Part shown: piece after piece, positions 16,698 through 24,084 of the stretch
Numbering within the stretch: position 1 is the first letter of the stretch
Layout: each line of letters begins with the position of its first letter
From: Candidatus Poribacteria bacterium
GTDB taxonomy: Bacteria > Poribacteria > WGA-4E > WGA-3G
Assembly: GCA_003635195.1 (NCBI GenBank)
Contig: PYIY01000084.1
Span: forward strand, 1 to 41,531
DNA length: 41,531 nucleotides
Reading direction: 5' to 3'
Notes under the pieces: generated by a model
What the model saw: the letters and a program-made list of their open reading frames with translations, nothing else
What the model was told of the DNA's origin: nothing
Databases searched by the model: none
Position numbers and translations under genes: made by a program

Positions 16698-19643
16698 ATG
16701 AAAATAAAAATAACATTCTTTTTTCTATTGACCTTATTTATCGCGTCAACCCTTAGTCTGTCAACAGCGTTTGCCCAATATGAGCCCCATACACAAATAG
16801 GTTTACCTGAAGGTGCGAAAGTCCGCTTTGGCACAGGCGACTTTCGGCGTATCCAGTACGCGCCTAATGGAACCGGTACGCAATTTTTCGTTTTCAGTAC
16901 CATAGGGATTTGGCTCTACGATGCCGAAACCCTGCAAGTGCGGGACCTGATAGAGGATTTCAGCGGTTATAGCAGTGTCGCTTTCAATCCTGATGGCAGC
17001 ACCCTTGCCGCTGGGTTTTATGATGGCACAGTCAAATTGTGGAATGTTTCTACGGGCACTTTCTACAATACTTCCATCAGGCATGATCGCCCAGTCTGGA
17101 GCGTGCGTTTCAGTCCCGATGATAGTGTCCTTGCTACTAAATACAGTTATGATGTAATGCACTTATGGGATGTCTCCACGGGCAACCTCCGCAGTACCCT
17201 AACTGGGCCGACGGGTATTGTCGAAGTCGAATACTTTTCCTTCAGTCCAGATGGGCAGACACTTGCCACGTGGAATTGGTCTGACAAGGTGGTATATTTG
17301 TGGGATGTTTCTACAGGTAACTTCCGAAATACCCTCAGTGTAAATCCCAAAAAAGATAACGTATCCTTCAGCCTGGATGGGCAGATACTCGCTACTGTAA
17401 ATAACGATAATACAATAGAGCTTTGGGATGTTTTCAGGGGCAATCGTCAGAATATTCTTGAACATGATTTCATCATAGGGCCTCGTAGCATTACCAACAT
17501 ATCCTTCAGTCCAGATGGACGAACGCTTATTACGCAGAGCAGTCCAGATGGGCTAACGCTTATTACGCAGAATGACTTCAGTGTGTATTTATGGGATGTA
17601 GCCGCAGGCGAGCTTCGCAATGCTCTCAATGGGCATCGCTCTGGTGAAACAGGGGCGATTCTCAGTCCCAATGGCAACATCTTGGTCACTAAAAGCGGCG
17701 ACATGTTCCATTTATGGGATGTTGCCACGGGCACACACCGCAATACCCTCAAAGGACATAACGGCGTGGGTCGATTTACACGCTTTAGCCAAGATGGTCG
17801 AATACTCGCCACAGCAGGTAGAGACGGCACGGTGATGCTATGGGATGTTGCCACGGGCACACACCGCAATACCCTCAAAGGACATAACAGTGATATCCTT
17901 GGGATGCACTTCAGTCCCAACGGCGATACACTTGCCATTATGGATACAGCGGAAGTGTGTTGGTGGGATGTCGCCACGGGCACACGCCGCGACACCTTCA
18001 TGGAAAGGTTTGCGTGGGAGACCTACATTATAGGTTTCAGCTCAGATAAGGATCCTTCTGCCTCTGGGAATAGCCATCTGGTGTTTTTGACGGATGTTAC
18101 CACGGGTGCACTCCGCAGAACCTTAGGCGACAGTATCTGGGACATAAGTGTTAGTTCCGATGAGAACACAGTCGCTATTATATGGGGGGAAATACAGTTG
18201 TGGGATACCGCCACTGGGACACGCCGCGCGACCATTATAGAACCACGGGAACCGCCGCCTAATGAGTTCCCGGTAATAGAGCCATCATCAGTACCTTATA
18301 CCAATAGCGTAAGTTTCAGTCCGGATAGCAGCACCGTTGCCACAGCAAGTTATGCTATTTATAATCCTCTTGATTCGCTTCCACCCCTCGGAATAGTAGA
18401 TCCAGACGCAAACGGGGCAGTTCGGTTATGGGATGCAACCACCGGTCAATTAAAAACTACCTTAGACAATTTCCCTGAAGGTATGTCCGGTGTCTACAGT
18501 GTAAGTTTCAGTCCAGATGGGCAGACGCTTGCAAGTGGGGGTCAAGATGGATGGGTGCATTTATGGGATGTCGCCACGGGTTCACTTCGCAATACTTTTC
18601 ACAATCCAGGTGATCATATCTATAGTGTCCGTTTCAGCCCTAATGAACAGATACTCGCTACTGGAGGGGCAAGAGGTGTTTCTTTCTGGGACGTTTCCAC
18701 AGGTATCCGTCGCGAAGTTCACCAGTCTGGTGGCGGTGTCTATAGTGTGAGTTACAATCCGGATGGGCTCCTACAGTTTGGTAGCGATGTCTATAGTGTG
18801 AATTTCAGTTCGGATGGGCTTCTATTTGCGGCTGGCGGTCAGTCCGGGCGGGTGCACTTGTGGAATGTTGTCGATATTCTTGCAGGCACCTCTACATCCG
18901 ATAAAGTCTTTAGCGGGCATGGGACTAATATTGATAGTGTAAGTTTCACTCCGGATGGTAATACCCTCGTCAGTAGGGACTGGCATGGTATGGTATTCTT
19001 GTGGGATGTTGGATCAGTAGGAACACCACAACTCAAGGCGGATGTCAATGGCGATGGCGTTGTCAATATCCAAGATATGGTAATGGTCGCTTCGCAATTC
19101 GGACAGATAGGCGAAAGCAACGCCGATGTCAATGGTGATGGTATCGTCAACATCGTAGATCTCCTTTTGGTAGCAGCCGCATTCGGAGACATCCCCGCTG
19201 CCCCCACACTGCGACACCCTACTAACGAATTTTTTAACCCTGAAGTCGTGCAGCAGTGGTTGGCTGCTGCCAAGCGATTGGCACTCACTGATGCTATGAC
19301 AAAACGCGGTATTGCTATACTGGAAGCTTTCCTCACCGCTTTGACACCGAAAGAAACAGCACTTCTGCCTAATTATCCAAATCCCTTTAACCCAGAAACA
19401 TGGATACCCTATCAGTTAGCGAAACCCTCGGATGTCAGCGTGTCGATCTACGCTACAGACGGGAAGCTCGTTCGGACGCTAAAATTAGGGCAACAGGCAG
19501 CAGGTATTTATGCGTCTCGGAACCGAGCAGCCTATTGGGACGGAAAAAACGAAGTCGGTGAGGCTGTCGCAAGCGGCGTATATTTTTACACACTCAAGGC
19601 AGGCGGTTTCACGGCAACTCGGAAAATGCTCATTCGGAAGTAA
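16698..19643 (+). CDS. Large secreted WD40 protein with dockerin and C-terminal sorting domain
   Basis: A 981-residue exported protein. The start at 16698 follows AAAGGA and gives a clear signal peptide (about 1-27, ending STAFA-QY); the open frame begins 32 codons earlier without support. About residues 40-775 hold a long series of WD40 blades, many of the form FSPDGQ.LA...D..V.LWDV.TG..R.TL. Residues about 780-835 form a dockerin type I domain (DVNGDGVVNIQD and DVNGDGIVNIVD). A helical linker leads to the FlgD/type IX-like domain from about 892 (NYPNPFNPETWIPYQL) to the final RKMLIRK. A 50-base exact repeat one blade apart shows recent blade duplication. Probably a cell-surface or secreted scaffold. 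Confidence 0.88.
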   Translation: MKIKITFFFLLTLFIASTLSLSTAFAQYEPHTQIGLPEGAKVRFGTGDFRRIQYAPNGTGTQFFVFSTIGIWLYDAETLQVRDLIEDFSGYSSVAFNPDGSTLAAGFYDGTVKLWNVSTGTFYNTSIRHDRPVWSVRFSPDDSVLATKYSYDVMHLWDVSTGNLRSTLTGPTGIVEVEYFSFSPDGQTLATWNWSDKVVYLWDVSTGNFRNTLSVNPKKDNVSFSLDGQILATVNNDNTIELWDVFRGNRQNILEHDFIIGPRSITNISFSPDGRTLITQSSPDGLTLITQNDFSVYLWDVAAGELRNALNGHRSGETGAILSPNGNILVTKSGDMFHLWDVATGTHRNTLKGHNGVGRFTRFSQDGRILATAGRDGTVMLWDVATGTHRNTLKGHNSDILGMHFSPNGDTLAIMDTAEVCWWDVATGTRRDTFMERFAWETYIIGFSSDKDPSASGNSHLVFLTDVTTGALRRTLGDSIWDISVSSDENTVAIIWGEIQLWDTATGTRRATIIEPREPPPNEFPVIEPSSVPYTNSVSFSPDSSTVATASYAIYNPLDSLPPLGIVDPDANGAVRLWDATTGQLKTTLDNFPEGMSGVYSVSFSPDGQTLASGGQDGWVHLWDVATGSLRNTFHNPGDHIYSVRFSPNEQILATGGARGVSFWDVSTGIRREVHQSGGGVYSVSYNPDGLLQFGSDVYSVNFSSDGLLFAAGGQSGRVHLWNVVDILAGTSTSDKVFSGHGTNIDSVSFTPDGNTLVSRDWHGMVFLWDVGSVGTPQLKADVNGDGVVNIQDMVMVASQFGQIGESNADVNGDGIVNIVDLLLVAAAFGDIPAAPTLRHPTNEFFNPEVVQQWLAAAKRLALTDAMTKRGIAILEAFLTALTPKETALLPNYPNPFNPETWIPYQLAKPSDVSVSIYATDGKLVRTLKLGQQAAGIYASRNRAAYWDGKNEVGEAVASGVYFYTLKAGGFTATRKMLIRK
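17713..17888 (+). repeat. 50-base exact direct repeat inside the WD40 gene
   Basis: Bases 17713-17762 and 17839-17888 are identical. They are 126 bases (42 codons) apart, exactly one WD40 blade, and encode the WDVATGTHRNTLKGHN part of two successive blades. This indicates a recent blade duplication or gene conversion within the propeller. Confidence 0.85.
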
Positions 19644-19743
19644 GTTTGCTTCCATAATAACTACAAATTCGGATTTTTTCGGAAGTATTTTTGAGGTTTC
19701 ATATAAAGTTGGTTGAATATGGACACCTAACTTGAGGTAAGAT

Positions 19744-20244
19744 ATGGTGGATTTAGAAGCAGTTTGGAATCGGGTGTTAAAAGACACCTCTGTTGAACAT
19801 TCCTCTATACACGGTCCCGGTCATTGGGCACGCGTTGAAAGAAATGGTCTTTACGTAGCACAGAAAACGAAGGCTAATCAAACAATTGTGCAGTTGTTCG
19901 CAGTATTCCATGATTGCATGCGTCAGAACGATGATATTGATCCCGGGCATGGACGTAGAGGTGCTGAATATGCCGTTCAAATCAAAAATGAACTTATCAA
20001 TATTCCCTCGGACGACTTTGATAAATTATACTATGCGTGTGAATGGCATACGGATCAGATAGCAACAGATGATGTTACAATTGCAGCATGTTGGGATGCC
20101 GATCGATTGGATTTGGGTCGAGTCGGATTTATATTAGACCCTCTATACATGAATTCCAAACCCGCCCAAGAAATAGCCAAACGCGATGATATTAGCGTGT
20201 TGGATCGCGTTGCGGTAAGGAATTGGGAGAAATTAGTCGGCTAA
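19744..20244 (+). CDS. HD-domain protein (putative phosphohydrolase)
   Basis: A 166-residue cytoplasmic protein. The HD-domain metal residues are visible in order: His in HGPGHWARVERNGL, His-Asp in AVFHDCMRQND, a second motif DPGHGRRGAEYA, His in CEWHTDQI and a late Asp in AACWDADRLDLGRVG. This arrangement is found in a widespread uncharacterised HD family, probably metal-dependent phosphohydrolases; the substrate is not known. GAGGT lies about 6 bases before the ATG. A HicB-type locus follows on the same strand, with its own promoter. Confidence 0.8.
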   Translation: MVDLEAVWNRVLKDTSVEHSSIHGPGHWARVERNGLYVAQKTKANQTIVQLFAVFHDCMRQNDDIDPGHGRRGAEYAVQIKNELINIPSDDFDKLYYACEWHTDQIATDDVTIAACWDADRLDLGRVGFILDPLYMNSKPAQEIAKRDDISVLDRVAVRNWEKLVG

Positions 20245-20292
20245 CTGAAATATGGGTAATTTCCTATTTGCCTCTACAGTTTTTGAACAAAC

Positions 20293-20321
20293 TGGACATT
20301 CGACGATTTTTGTGATATTCT
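20293..20321 (+). promoter_or_regulatory. Sigma-70-type promoter for the hicB-hicB-hicA locus
   Basis: TGGACA (20293-20298) and TATTCT (20316-20321) are 17 bases apart. Transcription would begin near 20328, downstream of the first open ATG at 20322, which is why I place the first gene's start at 20367. Confidence 0.55.
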
Positions 20322-20366
20322 ATGCCCAGAAAAATACGACAACTCTTCTCAACCTTTGGAAATAAT

Positions 20367-20612
20367 ATGACTGAAAGCGCGAAATACATCAAGATCGTTG
20401 AGTGGTCAGACGAGGACGAATGCTTTATCGGGTACTGCCCGGGAATTATCGGTCCGTGTTGCCATAGCACTGATGAAATTGAAGTTTATCAGCAGTTATG
20501 TGAAATTGTTGACGAATGGATAGAGATTTTGCAGCGTGATGATGAGGCACTCCCACTGCCGACTATCGGTAAAAACATTGAGGAATTTTTGAACGGTACA
20601 GGTAATAACTAA
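20367..20612 (+). CDS. HicB-family antitoxin-like protein (first copy)
   Basis: From the ATG at 20367 the product is 81 residues. The pattern YIKIVEWSDEDECFIGYCPGIIG...STDEIEVYQQLCEIVDEWIEI is that of the partial RNase-H fold of HicB antitoxins, which bind and block HicA mRNA interferases. No C-terminal DNA-binding helix-turn-helix is visible, so it may rely on its partner for operator binding. The start is set by the promoter; a weak GGA lies 6 bases upstream. A second HicB-like gene follows after 10 bases with a perfect Shine-Dalgarno, so both are on one transcript. Confidence 0.65.
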   Translation: MTESAKYIKIVEWSDEDECFIGYCPGIIGPCCHSTDEIEVYQQLCEIVDEWIEILQRDDEALPLPTIGKNIEEFLNGTGNN

Positions 20613-20622
20613 GGAGGAGCGG

Positions 20623-20928
20623 ATGAAAACGTATACATTTGAGGTTATCATAGAAGAGGACCAATGGCTGGACGAGCGCATTAAGGATCCTGTTTGGCGG
20701 GCTTATATTCCTACATTGGTGCATCAAGGGGCTTCGAGTTGGGGATATACGCAAAAAGAGGCTTTAAAAAATTTGCAAGACGCTGTTGATTTGTTTATTG
20801 AATCGCTGTTGGAACATGGCGAAGAGCATCTTCTGGAATCAATAGTCCAGCATGAAAAAGAAATTACCTCTAAACCCTGTTCACACATTCAGGTCAGCGA
20901 TGTACCTTTAATCGCTATAACAGTCTAA
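20623..20928 (+). CDS. HicB-family antitoxin-like protein (second copy)
   Basis: A 101-residue protein preceded by AAGGAGG, the best ribosome site in this locus. Its WRAYIPTLVHQGASSWGYTQKEALKNLQDAVDLFIESLLEHGE shows the HicB strand-strand-helix layout. It ends one base before the ATG of the broken hicA. The reversed order (antitoxin before toxin) occurs in some HicAB loci. It is not a recent duplicate of the gene before it, since the sequences differ widely. Confidence 0.65.
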   Translation: MKTYTFEVIIEEDQWLDERIKDPVWRAYIPTLVHQGASSWGYTQKEALKNLQDAVDLFIESLLEHGEEHLLESIVQHEKEITSKPCSHIQVSDVPLIAITV

Positions 20929-20929
20929 T

Positions 20930-21176
20930 ATGACTATTGATTACAGTCGGTTACGCTCACTCAGAGCGCGAAGGCTGATACGCGCTTTGAAAAAAGATGG
21001 GTTTTATGAAGAAAGAAGTAAAGGGCCTCCGTCTTTTTAAGCATCCAGATGGAAGGAGAACAACGATCCATCTCCATAATATGGATCAAACTTTTGCTGT
21101 TGGTACACTCAAAGCTATCATTGAGGAACAAGCAGAGTGGACAGAGACAGACCTTGAACGTCTTGGGATTCTTTAA
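20930..21176 (+). pseudogene. HicA-like mRNA interferase, frameshifted
   Basis: The frame from 20930 reads RLRSLRARRLIRALKKDGFYEERSKGPPSF and stops in TAA inside CTTTTTAAG (21034-21042). Leaving out one T of that run continues into FKHPDGRRTTIHLHNMDQTFAVGTLKAIIEEQ, the second half of a HicA/YcfA double-stranded-RNA-binding fold, up to the stop at 21174-21176. So one extra base in a T run breaks the toxin. In addition, the catalytic His of the usual KGSHH motif is replaced (KGPPS). Either this is a true pseudogene, a sequencing error in the T run, or a slippage site. Confidence 0.7.
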
Positions 21177-21217
21177 CCCGTTTTACACTCAGTTAAACAG
21201 AAAATCATTATAGGAAC

Positions 21218-22384
21218 TTGAAATTGCCTACGATATTAACACTACCACCCACAATAATCACAGGTGCAGGGGCATCCGAGAACGTCGGTGAACAGGCGAA
21301 ACAGCTCGGTGCCACAAACGCACTCATCGTGACCGATCCAGGAATTGTTAAAATCGGATACGCCGACCAGATTGCCCAAAATTTGAAAGATGCCGGGATA
21401 GCCTCCTCATGCTTTTCCGATGTAACACCCGATCCAACCTTACAGAATGTACGGGACGGCTTGAAACAATACGTTGACGAAACTTGTGATGTTATCGTGA
21501 GCATCGGCGGTGGCAGCGCGATTGATTGCGGAAAAGGCATCGCCATGAAACTCGCCAACAGGGGCGATTTTGCAGATTACATGGGTGTGGATAAAATCCC
21601 GAATCCGGGTGCACCCCTGATCGCGATACCAACGACAGGCGGCACCGGCAGCGAAGTCTCCAAAGTTACCGTCATCACCGACACCGAGCGGAACGTCAAG
21701 ATGATGCTCAGTAGTGCTTGTCTATTGGCACACGTCGCACTCGTGGACCCGCTGTTGTCTCTGACAACGCCGCCACACCTAACGGCAGCAGTCGGTGTTG
21801 ACGCGTTGACGCATGCAATAGAGGCATACATCTCGAAACGCGCACAGCCAATCACCGACGCACTTGCATTGAAGGCGATTGAGATGATTTCAGGATCCCT
21901 ACGACAGGCGTGGGCAGACGGTGAAAACGTTCCAGCACGGACGGATATGATGATCGGTGCGTCTATCGCAGGGATGGCGTTCAGCAATTCCTCTGTCGCC
22001 TTGGTTCACGGGATGTCCCGTCCGATCGGTGCGTATTTCCATGTCCATCATGGACTCTCGAATTCGGTTTTGTTACGCGATGTAATGGCATTTAGCGTTG
22101 TCGGCGCGCCAGATCGCTTTGCGGATATTGCACGTGCGATGGGTGAACCACTCGACGGTTTATCTCCGATGCATCAAGCAGACGCAGCCGTTTCTGCCGT
22201 GGAACGACTTGTCACTGATATCCAGATGCCGCGACTCGGCGAAATCGATAAAATTGACAGAGAAAGATTCGAGGACGTGATTGAACAGATGGCAGCCGAT
22301 GCTCTTGCAAGCGGAAGCCCTGCAAACAATCCGAGACAGGCTACCGCTGAAGAAATAGTCGCGTTGTACCGTCAGTGTTTTTAG
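21218..22384 (+). CDS. Iron-containing alcohol dehydrogenase
   Basis: A 388-residue group III dehydrogenase. It shows the NAD-binding GGGSAIDCGKGIA motif, IPTTGGTGSEVSKVTVI, and the iron site: Asp and His in VGVDALTHAIEAY plus the later His residues in ALVHGMSRPIGAYFHVHHGLSNS. Members interconvert alcohols, aldehydes or hydroxy acids with NAD(P). The start is a TTG with AGGA just before it, so the assignment of the first residue is tentative. It leads a same-strand group with a 2-hydroxyacid dehydrogenase, a HyuA-type protein and an enolase-superfamily dehydratase, which points to small organic acid or sugar acid breakdown. Confidence 0.9.
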   Translation: MKLPTILTLPPTIITGAGASENVGEQAKQLGATNALIVTDPGIVKIGYADQIAQNLKDAGIASSCFSDVTPDPTLQNVRDGLKQYVDETCDVIVSIGGGSAIDCGKGIAMKLANRGDFADYMGVDKIPNPGAPLIAIPTTGGTGSEVSKVTVITDTERNVKMMLSSACLLAHVALVDPLLSLTTPPHLTAAVGVDALTHAIEAYISKRAQPITDALALKAIEMISGSLRQAWADGENVPARTDMMIGASIAGMAFSNSSVALVHGMSRPIGAYFHVHHGLSNSVLLRDVMAFSVVGAPDRFADIARAMGEPLDGLSPMHQADAAVSAVERLVTDIQMPRLGEIDKIDRERFEDVIEQMAADALASGSPANNPRQATAEEIVALYRQCF

Positions 22385-22447
22385 CCGTAGGGGGTTTTTG
22401 CTTGGGTATTTCTTCAAGGTTACCTCGCCCGATACTCAACTAACATT

Positions 22448-23074
22448 TTGAAACTCAATAGAACGCTATTATCTCGTACTGCCCTTCTAAGGGAATTAAT
22501 CTTACGATTTCTGCTGTGCCTGTCATTCGCCGGATGTGAAACCTCTGATGTGTTGCTCCCGGAAAGCAGCGCACCCATCTATTATGGAACGATTGATAGC
22601 ATTAATAACGTCTACGATGGCGACACAATCCGAGATGTGGCTATCTTGATTTATCCATTTTATTCGCTAACACCCGGAATGAGTGAAGCGCAATTAACCC
22701 TCTGGCCCGGTATTGAGCGTCGCGCCGATGGAATCTATAGTATTACGGACATCAGAATCGCAGGGATAGACACACCTGAGAAACGACCGATCCGCGGTGA
22801 TCGCACCGAAGCCTCAATTCAAAGGGAGAAGGCGCGCGCGGAAGCCGCAACAGACTTTCTCAAACAACTCCTCCTTGACAATAGTAAGGCGGATGGCACC
22901 CTTGGATTCGTGATTCAGAATCCTGAACAGGATAAATATGCCGGGCGCATCGTTGCGGATGTGATATGTTTCAAAGAGGGTGTATCTACTGATGTCGCTA
23001 AGGCGTTACTGGCAGCTGGACACGCTGTCGTCTATGATGGCGGCACAAAAACGCACGATTGGGGTGCGGAATAG
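22448..23074 (+). CDS. Staphylococcal nuclease-like (SNase/thermonuclease) lipoprotein
   Basis: A 208-residue protein. Residues about 14-30 form a signal sequence ending in SFAGC, a likely lipobox (Cys30). The nuclease domain has YDGDT (56-60), the Arg and Glu of RIAGIDTPEK, and the second catalytic Arg in DKYAGRIVADV, so all three key residues are present. Compared with the model enzyme it carries an insertion of roughly 35-40 residues between the DGDT strand and the first Arg. It should cut DNA or RNA at the cell surface with calcium. The TTG start has no clear ribosome site. Confidence 0.8.
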   Translation: MKLNRTLLSRTALLRELILRFLLCLSFAGCETSDVLLPESSAPIYYGTIDSINNVYDGDTIRDVAILIYPFYSLTPGMSEAQLTLWPGIERRADGIYSITDIRIAGIDTPEKRPIRGDRTEASIQREKARAEAATDFLKQLLLDNSKADGTLGFVIQNPEQDKYAGRIVADVICFKEGVSTDVAKALLAAGHAVVYDGGTKTHDWGAE

Positions 23075-23091
23075 ACATAAAGGAATGAACT

Positions 23092-24051
23092 GTGAACAGA
23101 CTTAAGATTGTTGTCCCCGGTGATTCACCACCACAAATCCAAGGTTCACCGCATCTTGAACGCCTGGAACCCTACGGCGATGTTGTCCTCTACACTGACC
23201 GACCCGAGACTGAAGAGGAGAAACTCCGTCGCGCTGAAGATGCAGACATCCTCATCAACTCACGTGGAATCGTCAAGTGGCACGCAGAAATCTTACGCCA
23301 ACTCCCCAAACTCAAATTAATCTCACTCTGCTCCATCGGAACGGATATGATTGGACTTGAAGAGGCGAAAGCGCGCGGCATTACTATTTGCAATCAACCC
23401 GGACGTACCGCCCCAGTTGTCGCGGAACACGGGTTCGGGTTGATGTTCGCGCTCGCCAAACGTGCAGCGTTCCTCACAGCCTCAATGAAGGCGGGTGGAT
23501 GGCCCCGTATGGATAACATCTACCTGCAAGGAAAAACTTTAGGAATTGTCGGCACCGGGCATATCGGGACAGAGATGGCACGTCTCGGACGAGCAGTCGG
23601 GATGAACGTTATCGCATGGACGTACCATCCTTCAGCGGCACGTGCAGAGGAACTCGGCGTTGCGTTTGTTTCTCTGGATGAACTCCTCCGCACTGCGGAT
23701 GTCGTCAGTCTACATGTCAGACTAACAGACGAGAGTCACCATCTCATCGGTGAACGTGAATTTGACTTGATGAAACCGGGCGTACTCCTAATCAACGTTG
23801 CCCGCGGTGGTGTGATTGATACCGACGCGCTCATCCGAGCATTAAACAGCGGACATCTCGGCGGGGCTGCGATTGATGTCTATGATCAGGAGCCGCTTCC
23901 GGCGAAACATCCGCTCTTGGAATGTGAACAGGTAATTCTGACTCCCCATTGTGCCGATATGACCCCCGAAGGTGTTGAACTCCTCAACGAAGGTGCCGTG
24001 GACAATATCATCGCTTTCCTTGAAGGCAAACCACAAAATGTGGTTGTCTAA
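23092..24051 (+). CDS. D-isomer-specific 2-hydroxyacid dehydrogenase
   Basis: The 319-residue NAD-dependent enzyme carries the dinucleotide motif GIVGTGHIGTEMARL and the catalytic triad: Arg in NVARGGVIDTDAL, Glu in DVYDQEPLP and His in LTPHCADMTPEG. It reduces 2-keto acids to D-2-hydroxy acids or the reverse; candidates are glyoxylate/hydroxypyruvate or phosphoglycerate-like substrates, but the sequence does not decide. The GTG start follows AAAGGA by 8 bases. It lies 33 bases before the hyuA-like gene and is probably cotranscribed with it. Confidence 0.92.
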   Translation: MNRLKIVVPGDSPPQIQGSPHLERLEPYGDVVLYTDRPETEEEKLRRAEDADILINSRGIVKWHAEILRQLPKLKLISLCSIGTDMIGLEEAKARGITICNQPGRTAPVVAEHGFGLMFALAKRAAFLTASMKAGGWPRMDNIYLQGKTLGIVGTGHIGTEMARLGRAVGMNVIAWTYHPSAARAEELGVAFVSLDELLRTADVVSLHVRLTDESHHLIGEREFDLMKPGVLLINVARGGVIDTDALIRALNSGHLGGAAIDVYDQEPLPAKHPLLECEQVILTPHCADMTPEGVELLNEGAVDNIIAFLEGKPQNVVV

Positions 24052-24084
24052 TAGCCGTCAGCAATCAGGAAAAGAAATCAATCG

